From: Halorhabdus sp. CBA1104
Lineage (GTDB): Archaea; Halobacteriota; Halobacteria; Halobacteriales; Haloarculaceae
Direction: 5' to 3'
DNA: 64,000 nt
NCBI RefSeq assembly: GCF_009690625.1
Contig: NZ_CP033878.1
Location: forward strand, 1 to 64,000
Part shown: piece after piece, positions 50,631 through 61,245 of the stretch
Layout: each line of letters opens with the position of its first letter
Numbering within the stretch: the stretch's first letter is position 1
Notes under the pieces: model-generated
Database searches by the model: none
What the model saw: the letters and a program-made list of their open reading frames with translations, nothing else
Told to the model about the DNA's origin: nothing
Program-made: the position numbers and the translations under genes

Positions 50631-51332
50631 TTACCGCTCGTGGACGTGGACTGTCACCACGTCGTCGTCTTCGACGTCGAGAACGGTCCGGAGTTGGCCC
50701 GGGGCGATGATTTCCAGTTCGGCGTCGTCGTAGTGGGTGCGTTCGGGCGTGATGACGTGGGCGTTCTCGTAGGTTGCACTTTCGCTCTCTAGGGTGATCG
50801 GGTAACAGTACGCCGGCCCGTACGTCCGGTCCCCGTCTTCCCAGCCCTCGATCTCGACCGGATCCAGCGCGTTCATCCGCGCTCGGGCGCGCGCACTGCG
50901 GTCGTCGAGATCCAGATTGAACGTCCCTGGATAGGGTTCGTAGCCCAGTTTTTCGACGAACTGGTCGTGATAGCCCGATAGCGAGACGTAATGTCGACCC
51001 TCACCCATGCCACTGGAGACGCTACCCGACAGCGTTACGCCGATGCCGTGCTCGAAGATGCGTTGATACTCGGCGTACTCCTCTTGAAGGAGCCGTTCGC
51101 CGTCGTCGGTCACCCGGACCCACTGGCCGTCGCTGACGATCTCCCGGGCCAGCAGGCCCCCATCTTCGAGCCGCTGCAACCGGCGGGATGCAGTCTGGTT
51201 CGAGGCGTCGAGTTTCGACGCCAGCCCGGCACAGGAGATCTTGGCGTCGCCGTCGACGGCCCCGGCCAGCGCCAACAGCTTCAGCGTCGCCAGTTCGGCG
51301 TACCCGATGTCCTCGTCCGGGAGTTCGACCAT
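50631..51332 (-). CDS. rbkR: RbkR: CTP-dependent riboflavin kinase and regulator
   Basis: I choose the ATG at 51332: a TTATCC box lies about 28 nt upstream, and the 37-residue extension to 51443 looks non-homologous. The N-terminal winged helix ([40 protein letters not shown]) is followed by the DUF120 CTP-dependent riboflavin kinase ([39 protein letters not shown]). In archaea this fusion makes FMN and controls riboflavin genes. The riboflavin operon lies 6 kb away with a palindrome at its promoter. Confidence 0.85.
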   Translation of the reverse strand: MVELPDEDIGYAELATLKLLALAGAVDGDAKISCAGLASKLDASNQTASRRLQRLEDGGLLAREIVSDGQWVRVTDDGERLLQEEYAEYQRIFEHGIGVTLSGSVSSGMGEGRHYVSLSGYHDQFVEKLGYEPYPGTFNLDLDDRSARARARMNALDPVEIEGWEDGDRTYGPAYCYPITLESESATYENAHVITPERTHYDDAELEIIAPGQLRTVLDVEDDDVVTVHVHER

Positions 51333-51489
51333 CGCCAGACGGTTGGCCGGGGCGACGGATAAGCACACCGGGATCGGGCGGCGGGCGTTCTCACGGACGG
51401 TTTTCTCGGGAGTTCCGTCGCATTCGTCTACTCGCTCACTCATTTTCCGAGTTCAGTCAACTAGCAGCAAGGTATCGGGCGCGTATCGG

Positions 51490-51690
51490 TCACGGCCACC
51501 GACGAGCCACCTCGTAAGCGATGGTCATGGGAACGGTGATACCTAATACAACAAACAGAATCTCATCAACGGTCGGGCCAGTTTGCGCGAGCGAACTGTA
51601 GAACACGAGAGCGCCCGTAGCGAGGACACCGACGACAGTTGCGACGTATTCCGGACGCGTCCAGTTGGGCTGCGAATCGGGGGAGGGCAT
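51490..51690 (-). CDS. Small two-span membrane protein (66 aa)
   Basis: Two hydrophobic helices (YVATVVGVLATGALVFYSSL and ILFVVLGITVPMTIAYEVA) with short ends. It is similar in build to many haloarchaeal orphan membrane proteins. No function is assignable. Confidence 0.5.
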   Translation of the reverse strand: MPSPDSQPNWTRPEYVATVVGVLATGALVFYSSLAQTGPTVDEILFVVLGITVPMTIAYEVARRWP

Positions 51691-51836
51691 GCGCCATAGT
51701 GCCGACGTTGTGATAGTATAGTTTGGGATTTTCGCGTGAATCAGTGGTATGCCGATGCAGTTTCTCTATGCAGTAGCCGATTTTCGTCGTTCAGGGCTCC
51801 GTGATCTGCTTGGTCGATACTTCCGCTATATTGATC

Positions 51837-52826
51837 TCAGGGCCGCCCGCCTTTCGGCGTCCAGTCGGCCGCTTCCTGCTCCCAGAAGTCACTCTCGGGT
51901 GCGAGTTTCTCCACCCAGGTGTCCTCTTTGCGGGCCAGCATCGCGACCCGAGAATCGGCCGACTCTTTGATGACGTCGTGCTCGGGCAGATGCTCGCCCA
52001 CGGCCTCGGTGAAATCGATCACGTCGGCGTGGTCGGGCATCGCCGATCGGTCGAGTCGGCCCCGGGAGTGGCCGACGTGCATGTAGGCCTTTAGCTCGTA
52101 GAAGTCGACATCCGCGCGTGCGGCCATGCCGGCGTACCACGCCGGTCGATGCATGTTGTAGCCGTCGATCAGCGTCGTCCGGAGGACCGTCCGGGTGTCG
52201 TCCTTCGCGGCGAGGACGTCCAGCGTCTCGATCAACCGCCCCCAGGCCTCGTCCTCGACGGGCTTGACCACATCGTCGAAGGTCCGCCGATCGGCCCCGT
52301 CGACGGAGACGTACAGTTGGGTGGGCTCACACTTCGCCAGCATCTCGGGATCGGTGCCGTTCGAGACGAGAAACGTCGTAATGCCCCGGTCGTGAAAGGC
52401 CTCGATCAGTTCCGGCAGGTGGGGGTACAGTGTTGGCTCGCCGTCCAGGGAAATCGCAACGTGGCGTGGCTCCATCGCCTCCTCGAAGCGCTCTCTGGGA
52501 ACCTCGCTGTTGCCGCCATAGCCCGAGAGGAGTTTCCGCTGGAGGGCGATCGAGGCGTCGACGACCGCTTCGGGGTCGTCCCACTGTACGTCGTCGAGTT
52601 CGTAGGTGTGACCGGCGTGATCGCGCCAGCAAAAGACACAGCGCTCGTTACACCGGACGACGGGTGTCATCTGGATACACCGGTGGGACCGAATGCCATA
52701 GAAGGCGTACTTATAGCACTGGCCCTCACCTTGGAGGGCGTTGTCGGTCCACCCGCAGGTCTGGGCAGCAGTGTGGCCCTCGCTGTGGTAGTCGGGATCG
52801 GAGACTTGGCGGGCCTGATCGCTCAT
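51837..52826 (-). CDS. taw1: tRNA 4-demethylwyosine synthase (TYW1-type radical SAM)
   Basis: Start ATG at 52826, 329 aa. The radical SAM cluster motif CNERCVFCW (Cys59, 63, 66) and three upstream Cys (24, 37, 50) spaced 13 apart make the second cluster typical of archaeal TYW1. [14 protein letters not shown] and [10 protein letters not shown] are conserved in the barrel. It builds the tricyclic base imG-14 at position 37 of tRNA-Phe, using pyruvate and N1-methylguanosine. Confidence 0.92.
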   Translation of the reverse strand: MSDQARQVSDPDYHSEGHTAAQTCGWTDNALQGEGQCYKYAFYGIRSHRCIQMTPVVRCNERCVFCWRDHAGHTYELDDVQWDDPEAVVDASIALQRKLLSGYGGNSEVPRERFEEAMEPRHVAISLDGEPTLYPHLPELIEAFHDRGITTFLVSNGTDPEMLAKCEPTQLYVSVDGADRRTFDDVVKPVEDEAWGRLIETLDVLAAKDDTRTVLRTTLIDGYNMHRPAWYAGMAARADVDFYELKAYMHVGHSRGRLDRSAMPDHADVIDFTEAVGEHLPEHDVIKESADSRVAMLARKEDTWVEKLAPESDFWEQEAADWTPKGGRP

Positions 52827-52978
52827 CGACGCCCGATAGCCTGCCGATCCGGATAAGGATACGGATACCCACAACGGCGTGGCACCTGTCTGGGACCCGT
52901 CGGCGTGAGCGTTTGGGACATCCGGGACTCTTTCACCCATCTCGTAATCCCTATAGTCGCCGATGGGGAAACAGAGGT

Positions 52979-54730
52979 ATGTTCCGCGAGTTCCGCGCGT
53001 CGGCGGCCGACGCGCTCGAAGACGCGCTCGCGACGCTGGATCTCCCCGTTGACGATCTCGGGATCGAACGCCCGCCCGAGGATGTCCCCGCGGTGATCGC
53101 ATCTAGCGTCGCCTACCGGCTGGCCGAGGCGGCCGGTTCGCCCCCGCCAAAGATCGCTGCCGACATCGCCCAAACGATCGACCCGACGGAGTACGCCTAC
53201 CTGGGTAGCATCGAGACCCAAGGCCCGTACGTCAACTTCCTGCCCGCAGAGACGTACTTCGAGGAAACCCTCGAAGCCGCCCAGGACGACGAATACGGGC
53301 GCTTGCCCGCGACCGGTGACTCGCTCGTCGTCGAGCACACCAGTGCTAATCCGACTGGCCCGGTCCACGTCGGGCGCGCGCGCAACCCGATCGTCGGCGA
53401 CGCACTGGCCCGCGTCCTTGAGTACGCCGGCAACGATGTCGAGACCCACTACTACGTCAACGACGCTGGCCGTCAGCTCGCGTTGTTCACCTGGGCCTAC
53501 GAGACGTTCGACGAAGCAGAGTTGCCCGAACCCGAACGGAACTCGCCCGAATACGAGATGGTCCGGTACTACCGGAAAGGCAACACCTACCTCGAAGACG
53601 CCGACGAGGCCGACCGTGAGGCCGCCGAGGAGGCGATCCAGGCGATCCTCCAGGGCTTGGAGGATGGCGACGAGGAAACCTACGAACGGGTCAGCGAGGT
53701 CGTCGATACGGTCTTGAGCGGCATGCGCGACACGCTCCAGCGGTTGCCAGCCGCCTTCGACCGATTCGTCAAGGAAACTCGGTTCATGCGTGACGACTCG
53801 ACCGACGACGTCGTCGAGCGTCTCCGGGACCTGGAGTGTGCCGTCTACGAGGACGATGCCTGGCAACTCGACCTTCCGGACTTCGAGAAGAACCTCGTGT
53901 TCCTGCGGTCGGACGGTACCTCGTTGTACACGACCCGCGATCTGGCCCACCACGAGTGGAAGTTCGACAACTACGATCGGGCCGTGACGGTACTCGGGGA
54001 AGATCACAAGCTCCAGGCCGACCAGCTCTCGGCGACGCTCGATCTGCTCGATCACGATACTGACTGTCTCGATCAGGTGTTCTACTCGTGGGTCAACCTC
54101 CCTGAAGGTGGGATGAGCACCCGTGAAGGGACCGGGATCGACCTCGACGACCTGCTCGACGAGGCGATCGACCGCGCTCGCGAGGAGGTCGAATCCCGAC
54201 TCGACGACCGTCTCCGGAACGACGACCTCACCGAGGAAGACCTCGATCGGATCGCCCACCAGGTCGGCATCGGGGCCGTTCGCTTCGATATCGTCGCCAA
54301 ACAACCGACCAAGGGAATCACCTTCGAGTGGGATCGCGCGCTGGATTTCGAGGCCCAGTCGGCCCCGTACGTCCAGTACGTCCACGCTCGCTGCTGTGGT
54401 ATCCTCGAGGAAGCGAGTGGGGCCGGACACGCGGTTCCTGCGTCGGTCGACGCTGGCCTGTTATCGGCCCCCGAGGAACGTGATCTCCTGCGTGAGATCG
54501 CTCGCTTCCCAGCCGTGATCGAACAGGCGGCAGAGGACCTGCGCCCACACGTCGTCGCGACGTACACGCGGGACTTCGCGGAAGCGTTCAACGCCTTCTA
54601 CCGGGAGTGTCCGGTGCTCGAGGCCGAGGAAGATCGCCGGGAGGCGCGACTGGCGTTAGTTGCCGCTTCCCAGACGACGATCGCGAACGCACTCGACGTC
54701 CTCGGCGTCGCCGCGCCGGACTCGATGTAA
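52979..54730 (+). CDS. argS: Arginyl-tRNA synthetase
   Basis: A 583-aa class I synthetase, ATG at 52979. It has the N-terminal Add-1 domain, then the HIGH-type box in [27 protein letters not shown], a degenerate KMSKS region GGMSTREG (typical of ArgRS), and the C-terminal anticodon-binding helical domain with ARCCGIL and [10 protein letters not shown]. It charges tRNA-Arg and requires tRNA for activation. It is divergent from taw1. Confidence 0.95.
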   Translation: MFREFRASAADALEDALATLDLPVDDLGIERPPEDVPAVIASSVAYRLAEAAGSPPPKIAADIAQTIDPTEYAYLGSIETQGPYVNFLPAETYFEETLEAAQDDEYGRLPATGDSLVVEHTSANPTGPVHVGRARNPIVGDALARVLEYAGNDVETHYYVNDAGRQLALFTWAYETFDEAELPEPERNSPEYEMVRYYRKGNTYLEDADEADREAAEEAIQAILQGLEDGDEETYERVSEVVDTVLSGMRDTLQRLPAAFDRFVKETRFMRDDSTDDVVERLRDLECAVYEDDAWQLDLPDFEKNLVFLRSDGTSLYTTRDLAHHEWKFDNYDRAVTVLGEDHKLQADQLSATLDLLDHDTDCLDQVFYSWVNLPEGGMSTREGTGIDLDDLLDEAIDRAREEVESRLDDRLRNDDLTEEDLDRIAHQVGIGAVRFDIVAKQPTKGITFEWDRALDFEAQSAPYVQYVHARCCGILEEASGAGHAVPASVDAGLLSAPEERDLLREIARFPAVIEQAAEDLRPHVVATYTRDFAEAFNAFYRECPVLEAEEDRREARLALVAASQTTIANALDVLGVAAPDSM

Positions 54731-54791
54731 GCATTGTGGCGACGCTGCTACGGCAAGTGGGCTGAGAACGGGTGACACGAAAATTGCGTGC

Positions 54792-55604
54792 TTAGCGGTT
54801 GAAAATCCCGAAAACGCCACCTGATTCGTCCTCTTCGTCTGTGTCCTCGTCTCCGTCGTCTTCTGTGGGGAACCAGTCCGTCTCTTCGGCTACGACTGCT
54901 TTGGCCGCTTCGCCTCTCAGGACACCTTCGAGTGAGGCTGCCAGTCGCCGGTAGGCCGTGGCGGCGGGACTGTCCGGCGCGTTGAGCACGTGCGGTTCCC
55001 GTCTCGTCGCTTCCGGATCGTCCGGGATGACCGCAAGCAGGTCGTGCTGGATCTCGGCGGCGACAGCGTCGATGTCTTTTGGATCGGTCGCCCGCGTCAG
55101 GATCGAGCCGATCACCTCACCGTCGACCCGAGCTGCGAGGTCGCCTGTCTTGTTTGCGTCCCCGATCGCGACGCTGTCCGGGGTCGTCACTAACACGACA
55201 CTGTCTGCCAGGCCGAGTGGCACCGTCGCCTCGTGGCTCAGGCCCGCCCCGGTGTCGATCAACACCGCGTCGTAGGCGTTGATCAACGTCCGTATCACCT
55301 TGTTGAGCTTTGCGGGGTCGGCGTCGGCGAACGCCTCCAGACTCTGTTCGCCCGGTACGACCGTGATATCGCCCGGTGCTTCCGTCAGGGTATCGCTGAC
55401 TGTCGCGTCCTCGGCGAGGACTTCGTGGAGACTATGGTCGTACTCCACGTCGAGCATGGCTGCCAGGTTCGCCATCCCCAGGTCCGCGTCGACGACCGCG
55501 ACGTCGTGGCCTGCCTCTTGGAGTGCGACCCCGACGTTGACGGCTGTCGTGGTCTTCCCCACCCCGCCCTTGCCGCCAGCGATCGTAAAGACGTGTCCCG
55601 TCAT
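54792..55604 (-). CDS. MinD/ParA-family ATPase
   Basis: ATG at 55604, about 28 nt downstream of a TATA element (CATATAAA, 55632-55639). The deviant Walker A GGKGGVGKTT lies near the N-terminus, followed by VDADLGMANL and the Walker B-like VLIDTGAGLS. The C-terminal 40 residues are an acidic tail ending in GVFGIFNR, possibly a membrane-targeting helix as in MinD. Haloarchaea have several MinD paralogues with roles in positioning cell structures. Which one this is cannot be told. Confidence 0.8.
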   Translation of the reverse strand: MTGHVFTIAGGKGGVGKTTTAVNVGVALQEAGHDVAVVDADLGMANLAAMLDVEYDHSLHEVLAEDATVSDTLTEAPGDITVVPGEQSLEAFADADPAKLNKVIRTLINAYDAVLIDTGAGLSHEATVPLGLADSVVLVTTPDSVAIGDANKTGDLAARVDGEVIGSILTRATDPKDIDAVAAEIQHDLLAVIPDDPEATRREPHVLNAPDSPAATAYRRLAASLEGVLRGEAAKAVVAEETDWFPTEDDGDEDTDEEDESGGVFGIFNR

Positions 55605-55809
55605 CGCTACTGTCAGAACACTCACGTGGCATGCATATAAAGCCGTTTGTCCGTCAGACTTCTGCGTGAGGGCGTTTGCACTGTCGTCTCCGGGAACCCC
55701 TTCGGTGTTTGACCTGGCCACCCTCGGTCGTGACCGCATCGATCGGCCCCGGCCTGGGCGAAACCTGGAGGGCAAAGGATACTTACCCCGCATCCGGCTA
55801 GAACGGGTA

Positions 55810-57063
55810 ATGAGTAGCCAGGAACAGGAAGGCGACCAGACCGACCGGCAGAAATACGAGTTCCGGAAGGTCATCGAGGAACTGGAAGACTACCGGGGAT
55901 CCGGTACCCAGCTCGTGACGATCTACGTCCCGGACGATACGCAGGTGAGCGAAGTAGTGGCCCACGTTACCCAGGAACACAGTGAGGCCAGCAATATCAA
56001 GTCCAAAGACACCCGAACGAACGTCCAAGACGCCCTCAAGAGCATCAAGGACCGACTGCGATACTACGAGACGTATCCACCCGAAAACGGAATGGTGCTG
56101 TTTTCGGGTGCTGTCGACACCGGTGGCGGCCGGACGGACATGATCACCCGCGTTCTCGAAAATCCGCCCCAGCCGATCCAGTCGTTTCGGTATCATTGCG
56201 ACTCGGAGTTTCTGACCGAACCCCTCGCGGAGATGCTGACCGACAAAGGCCTGTTCGGGTTGGTCGTTCTCGACCGCCGCGAAGCCAACGTCGGCTGGCT
56301 GCGGGGCAAACGTGTCGACCCAGTCAAGTCGGCCTCCTCGCTGGTCCCGGGCAAACAGCGCAAAGGGGGCCAGTCCGCCCAGCGGTTCGCCCGCCTGCGT
56401 TTGGAGGCTATCGACAACTTCTATCAGGAGGTCGCCGAGATGGCAAACGAGCTGTTCGTCCCCGAGCGCCACGATCTGGACGGCATTCTCGTCGGCGGTC
56501 CCTCACCGACCAAAGACGAGTTCCTCGATGGCGATTATCTCCATCACGAACTCCAGGATATGGTTCTGGGGAAATTCGACGTCTCCTACACTGACGAGTC
56601 TGGCCTCTATGACCTGGTAGATGCTGCCGAGGACGTGCTCGCCGAACACGAGATCCTCCAGGACAAGCAGGTCATGGAGCAGTTCTTCAAGGAACTGCAC
56701 GACGGTGACTTAGCGACCTACGGCTTCGAGCAAACCAGACAGAACCTCAACATGGGCTCGGTCGAGCAACTCCTCATCAGCGAAGACCTCCGGAAGGAAG
56801 CTCTCTCGTATGCCTGTCCGAACGACCACGACGAGTACGAACTCGTCGACCCGGACGAACAACCGCCAGAACGGACGTGTTCGACCTGCGGTGAGTCGAT
56901 GGATGTCGAAGCACGCCAAGACGCCATCGAACACCTCATCGAACTGGCTGAACAGCGCGGCACCGAGACGGTCTTTGTCTCGACTGACTTCGAGAAGGGC
57001 GAACAGCTATTGACGGCCTTTGGCGGCATCGCGGGCATTCTCCGTTACTCGACCGGCATCTAA
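55810..57063 (+). CDS. prf1: Peptide chain release factor aRF1
   Basis: A 417-aa eRF1/aRF1 protein. The ATG at 55810 lies about 28 nt after GGATACTTAC, so the message is likely leaderless. The stop-codon recognition motif NIKS is at 62-65 and the peptidyl-hydrolysis motif GGQ at 186-188. The C-terminal domain has a zinc-binding insertion (CPNDH...CSTCGE). It reads all three stop codons in archaeal termination. Confidence 0.95.
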   Translation: MSSQEQEGDQTDRQKYEFRKVIEELEDYRGSGTQLVTIYVPDDTQVSEVVAHVTQEHSEASNIKSKDTRTNVQDALKSIKDRLRYYETYPPENGMVLFSGAVDTGGGRTDMITRVLENPPQPIQSFRYHCDSEFLTEPLAEMLTDKGLFGLVVLDRREANVGWLRGKRVDPVKSASSLVPGKQRKGGQSAQRFARLRLEAIDNFYQEVAEMANELFVPERHDLDGILVGGPSPTKDEFLDGDYLHHELQDMVLGKFDVSYTDESGLYDLVDAAEDVLAEHEILQDKQVMEQFFKELHDGDLATYGFEQTRQNLNMGSVEQLLISEDLRKEALSYACPNDHDEYELVDPDEQPPERTCSTCGESMDVEARQDAIEHLIELAEQRGTETVFVSTDFEKGEQLLTAFGGIAGILRYSTGI

Positions 57064-57267
57064 CCGCCAGCGGCCCCTATCGGAGCGTGAACGTAGCGAT
57101 CGTCGCCGGGACACCCCGGCGACGCGCCATCGAAGCGCCAGTGGGAATGGGGGGTCGACACCGGATTTCGTCCGGGCGCTCGGTGTAGTTACAGTGGCTG
57201 GGCCACTGCACGCCATCTGTTCTCATCCCTCCTGAAAAGCTACGGTGCCCAATCAGTTGGGTGCCCC

Positions 57268-57660
57268 TCAGAGCAACTGCTCGAGTTGACGGCGTCGTCC
57301 TTCGAGATCGATCGATGTCTCGATGCCCTCTGCGATAGCGAGGCGGTCGACGACGAGTAGCGGATCGACGCCGGCGCGTTCGACGACCTCGAGTAGTGCC
57401 GAGATCTCCTGACGATAGACGGCCAGCGAGGACAACAGGCCGACCACCAGTGCCATCGGAATCGCCGCTTCGGTTTCCCCGGGGAAGGAATCGTCGATCG
57501 CCCGGAAATCGGGCGGCTCGGCTGGCGGGTCCTCGACAGGGCGGAGTCGGAGACACTGCGAGCAGATCGCCGCACCCGGTTGTTCGCCCGGTACGTACTC
57601 CCGTTGCTCCGGCGGGACTCGAAAGGCAAGTAACGCGGCATCACAGTCCGGACAGTCCAT
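57268..57660 (-). CDS. DUF6276 zinc-ribbon protein (130 aa)
   Basis: N-terminal CPDCDAALLAF and CSQCLRLRP form a zinc ribbon. Then comes a hydrophobic helix (MALVVGLLSSLAVYRQEISA) and a helical ending rich in Leu and Glu. This matches the haloarchaeal DUF6276 family of unknown role. It lies downstream of atpD on the same strand. From 57064 to 57267 I see no gene. Confidence 0.75.
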   Translation of the reverse strand: MDCPDCDAALLAFRVPPEQREYVPGEQPGAAICSQCLRLRPVEDPPAEPPDFRAIDDSFPGETEAAIPMALVVGLLSSLAVYRQEISALLEVVERAGVDPLLVVDRLAIAEGIETSIDLEGRRRQLEQLL

Positions 57661-57717
57661 ACCAGTCCTGGGTGCCTGAACGACAAAAAACTACGTCGCA
57701 ATTGACGTGTCGCCGGC

Positions 57718-58398
57718 TCACTGGGTCGCCGCTTGCTCGGCTTCGCGGGCTGCTTCTCGCTCTTCTTTCTCGGCGGCTTCCTTGTTGGCCTTGATCTTTT
57801 TCATCCGGAAGATCTCCTCGCGCTCTTGTTCTTCGAGTTTCTGCTCGATGTACTCTTTGTTCTCGTTGAGCTGGGGCAAGAGCGTAAACTCCAGGGCGTT
57901 GACCCGACGCTTGGTCGTCTCGATCTCTTCGAGCAGCTCTTTCATCGCGGTCTCGACTTCCGCGGCTAGGATGATCTGTTCGAGGAGTTTCTCGTAGGAT
58001 TCGGCGACTTCGTCGATCCGGGCGCTCGTTCCGAGGACGCCGTAGCCCCGCTCGTCTAGGCTCTTGCGTACTTTCGTCGACTCGATCTGCGGGACGACCA
58101 CGCCCATGATGTTTTTCGACTGGGTGGAGATTTCGGGATGCTCCTTGAGCGCGGCAGCGGCCCCGCGGACGGCGACGTCGCCGTCCATCGCCCGTGCCAT
58201 GTCGATGCGCTCTTGAGCGTCTTCGTAGGTGTCCTCTAGATCCGCCCGGACGTCCTGGGCCTGATCGAGGATATCCATAAACTCCATGATGAGGCCATCT
58301 CGCTTCTTCTCTAGGGTATCGTGGCCCCGTTCTGAGAGTTCGATCCGGTCCTCGATCTGCATGAGGTTTTTCCGGGTCGGTTTGACGTCCTGTGCCAT
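57718..58398 (-). CDS. atpD: A-type ATP synthase subunit D (central stalk)
   Basis: A 226-aa protein made of two long helices forming the rotor shaft: start [20 protein letters not shown], the conserved [13 protein letters not shown], and late [20 protein letters not shown], then a charged C-terminal tail. It links the A1 head to the c ring. In the common haloarchaeal order it follows atpB, but here a retinal-biosynthesis gene and a small membrane gene lie between. Confidence 0.93.
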   Translation of the reverse strand: MAQDVKPTRKNLMQIEDRIELSERGHDTLEKKRDGLIMEFMDILDQAQDVRADLEDTYEDAQERIDMARAMDGDVAVRGAAAALKEHPEISTQSKNIMGVVVPQIESTKVRKSLDERGYGVLGTSARIDEVAESYEKLLEQIILAAEVETAMKELLEEIETTKRRVNALEFTLLPQLNENKEYIEQKLEEQEREEIFRMKKIKANKEAAEKEEREAAREAEQAATQ

Positions 58399-58485
58399 TA
58401 CTCGGGCTTACCCAACCCATCCAGTTAATCCTTTTCAGTCCGCGCGCGAACGGCCAAGCCCCCTGTTTCTGACAGTGGGAACGCT

Positions 58486-59520
58486 TCAGAGCCAGAAGCC
58501 TTGCTTACGGTCGATCCACGTGACGACGACCGTGTGTGGGAGTGTCAAGACGGCAATCCCGACGAGATACAGCCCCACAGCTCCGCCGATCGAGCTACCG
58601 GTCGGGACCAGAGTAAAGAGCCCACCGATGAGTGCGAGCGCGGCGATCGAAAGCGGTGCGGCTTCTAGCCCGACCCGGCCGATCGCCCGCCACCACTGGC
58701 CATCCTCGACGGCCGTTCGGACGCGCCCATCGAGCCACCCGACCCGAGCGAGATGTCGAACCGAATGCCACAGACAGAAGTACACCCCGATCGCCAGGAT
58801 CGGCTCGACAAGCAAGAACACGACCCACAGCACCACCACCTCGGTGGCATCGAGCCGCCAGGCCCGAGAGCTACCCGAACGACGACGACCGCGCACTAGC
58901 GTGGCGATAGTTAGCATGCCAAAAGCCGCTGCCAGCGCGACCCTGGCGTTCGGCTCGAACAGCGGCCACGTCCCGACTGCCCCACCAAACGGCGCGACGA
59001 ACGTCTCTAGGACGGCGCTATACCGGTCCGGGAAGGCTATCAGCGGCACTAACATGGGCAGGCCGCCCCGGACACCCGTCGTCAGCACTTGCTGGGTTCG
59101 ATCGACGTAGGACGCTCCGAAGACGTCTCGGAGGACGTACAGCTCGCCTTGCCCCCAGTGAAACCATGTCAATAGTATAAACACGGTCGCAGCCACGATC
59201 GGAACCAGCCACCACAGCGCTAGATAGCCCACCCCCAGAACGGCATAGAGGACACCAACGATTCCGAGTCCTCGCCGGGTGACCCCCCCATCGAGCGCCC
59301 GGGGTAGCGCTACGTAATCCAGTGCGCCGTGTGGCATCCCGAACACCACGGCGCTGGCCAGCAATGGCAGATATCGAACCGGGTCAGACACGGGCGCTGC
59401 CAGCGGATAGGCGACTGCGAGTCCGGCAAGCGGGAGCCACCCGGTCCACTGGAGCAGGCTGGCCAGCCGACGTGGATCGTCGGTTCGAGTCGCGGCCGAA
59501 ATCCGGGTAACGGAAGACAC
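58486..59520 (-). CDS. blh: Brp/Blh-family beta-carotene 15,15'-dioxygenase
   Basis: A 344-aa polytopic membrane protein. The iron-binding His are in GMPHGALDYVAL, LLTWFHWGQGELYV and a late FCLWHSVRHLARVG. It splits beta-carotene into two retinals, so the host probably makes a rhodopsin. Finding it within the ATP synthase gene block links light capture and ATP synthesis physically, but cotranscription is not shown. Small gaps surround it. Confidence 0.85.
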   Translation of the reverse strand: MSSVTRISAATRTDDPRRLASLLQWTGWLPLAGLAVAYPLAAPVSDPVRYLPLLASAVVFGMPHGALDYVALPRALDGGVTRRGLGIVGVLYAVLGVGYLALWWLVPIVAATVFILLTWFHWGQGELYVLRDVFGASYVDRTQQVLTTGVRGGLPMLVPLIAFPDRYSAVLETFVAPFGGAVGTWPLFEPNARVALAAAFGMLTIATLVRGRRRSGSSRAWRLDATEVVVLWVVFLLVEPILAIGVYFCLWHSVRHLARVGWLDGRVRTAVEDGQWWRAIGRVGLEAAPLSIAALALIGGLFTLVPTGSSIGGAVGLYLVGIAVLTLPHTVVVTWIDRKQGFWL

Positions 59521-59580
59521 AGCCCACGATTGGTGGTCGTCTGGCAGGAAGGTTTCGGCGGTGGGGGAGCGACTGGCAGG

Positions 59581-59790
59581 TCAGCGCTCGGTGGCTCTCG
59601 AGTCCTCGCTGTAGCGATAGTAATACTGTGAGCTGTAATAGGTGAGCACGGCAACGATCCAGGTCACGACGATCGGCACTGTCACGGTCCCTTCCGTGGC
59701 GAACTGATAGCCACCGATCGCGACCAAAACCACGACCGTAACGAGAAATCCGTTTCGCGCCCCGCGCATAACTGGGTCGGCTTCGACCAT
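59581..59790 (-). CDS. Small two-span membrane protein (69 aa)
   Basis: ATG at 59790 preferred over a GTG five codons upstream. Two helices (NGFLVTVVVLVAIGGYQFAT and VTWIVAVLTYYSSQYYYR) and an acidic-basic tail. It lies between atpB and blh on the same strand. No family is recognised. Confidence 0.5.
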   Translation of the reverse strand: MVEADPVMRGARNGFLVTVVVLVAIGGYQFATEGTVTVPIVVTWIVAVLTYYSSQYYYRYSEDSRATER

Positions 59791-59829
59791 GACCGAAACG
59801 TTCACACAGCGGGTACTTACCGCTGGGGA

Positions 59830-61245
59830 TCAGTCGGCCGTCGCTTCCGGCGACGTCTCGGTCGCTTCCTCGACGTAGTTGGCCGCGATGAAGTCCTCGT
59901 CGATGCGGTTGAGCTCTTCTTTGGGCAGCATCGACAGCAGATCCCAGGCGATATCGAGTGTCTCGTCGATCGTCCGGTCGGTGTCGTAGCCCTGATCGAC
60001 GAACTCGCTCTCGAAGCGATCGGCGAAGTCCAGATACTTGTTGTCACGTTCCGAGAGGGCCTCGCGACCGACGATGTTCACCAGGTCACGCAGATCCTCA
60101 CCCTCGGCGTAGGCAGCGAACAACTGGTCGGAGACGTCGCCGTGGTCCTCGCGGGTCAGCCCTTCACCGATTCCCTCGTCCATCAGTCGGGACAGCGATG
60201 GCAGGACGTTGATCGGTGGCCGGACGCCCTGGCTGTTGAGGTCGCGGTTGACGTAGATCTGGCCCTCAGTAATGTATCCGGTGAGGTCCGGGATCGGGTG
60301 GGTGTCGTCGTCGCTGGGCATCGTCAAGATCGGGATCTGCGTGATCGACCCCTCGACGCCCTCGATCCGACCGGCCCGTTCGTACAGGCCCGCCAGGTCG
60401 GTGTACATGTACCCGGGGTAGCCCCGGCGACCCGGGACTTCCTCGCGTGCGGCCCCGATCTCCCGCAGGGCCTCACAGTAGTTGGTCATGTTCGTCATGA
60501 TCGTCAGGACGTGATACCCCTTCTCGAAGGCCAGGTATTCGGCGGTCGTCAGCGCCAGCCGCGGCGTGATCGTCCGCTCGACCGCGGGGTCGTCCGCGAG
60601 ATTCATGAACACGACCGACCGTTCGAGTGCGCCCGTACGCTCGAAGTCGTCCATGAACTCGTTTGCCTCCTCGGCGGTGATCCCCATCGCCGCGAAGACG
60701 ACCGCGAACTCGCTTTCCTCGTCTTCTTCTTCCTCTTCTGGCACCTCTGCCTGACGGGCGATCTGGAGGGCGAGTTCGTTGTGGGGCAACCCCGAGCCGG
60801 AGAACAGCGGGAGCTTCTGGCCCCGAACGAGGGTGTTCATGCCGTCGATAGCGGAAATGCCGGTCTGGATGAACTCCCGCGGATACTCTCGGGAGACGGG
60901 ATTGATCGCCTTGCCGACGATGTCCTGGCGCTCATCGGGGACGATGTCTGGGCCGTCGTCGATCGGCTGACCGGTCCCGTCCAGTACCCGACCGAGGAGA
61001 TCCTCGGTGACGGGCATTTTCATCGTCTCGCCGAGGAACCGGACCGAACACTCCCGATCGATCCCCTGGGTACTCTCGAAGACCTGAATGGCGACGTGGT
61101 CGCTGGTCGATTCCAGCACCTGGCCCCGGCGGATCTCGCCGTCGCCGGTTTCGATCTCGACGATTTCGTCGTAGCCGACTGGTTCGTCCGTCTCGACGAA
61201 CACCAGTGGCCCCGAGACTTCGGTAATCGTCTGATACTCTTTCAT
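59830..61245 (-). CDS. atpB: A-type ATP synthase subunit B (non-catalytic)
   Basis: A 471-aa protein with the typical start [18 protein letters not shown], the nucleotide-domain loop [19 protein letters not shown] (no true P-loop), [19 protein letters not shown], and the C-terminal helical domain. It alternates with subunit A in the A3B3 head and does not catalyse. The ATG at 61245 overlaps the atpA stop (ATGA). Confidence 0.95.
   Translation of the reverse strand: MKEYQTITEVSGPLVFVETDEPVGYDEIVEIETGDGEIRRGQVLESTSDHVAIQVFESTQGIDRECSVRFLGETMKMPVTEDLLGRVLDGTGQPIDDGPDIVPDERQDIVGKAINPVSREYPREFIQTGISAIDGMNTLVRGQKLPLFSGSGLPHNELALQIARQAEVPEEEEEDEESEFAVVFAAMGITAEEANEFMDDFERTGALERSVVFMNLADDPAVERTITPRLALTTAEYLAFEKGYHVLTIMTNMTNYCEALREIGAAREEVPGRRGYPGYMYTDLAGLYERAGRIEGVEGSITQIPILTMPSDDDTHPIPDLTGYITEGQIYVNRDLNSQGVRPPINVLPSLSRLMDEGIGEGLTREDHGDVSDQLFAAYAEGEDLRDLVNIVGREALSERDNKYLDFADRFESEFVDQGYDTDRTIDETLDIAWDLLSMLPKEELNRIDEDFIAANYVEEATETSPEATAD

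Noticed and set aside
52823-54430. 535-codon open frame opposite argS
   Set aside because: ArgRS motifs are unmistakable on the plus strand; the antisense frame follows from codon bias.
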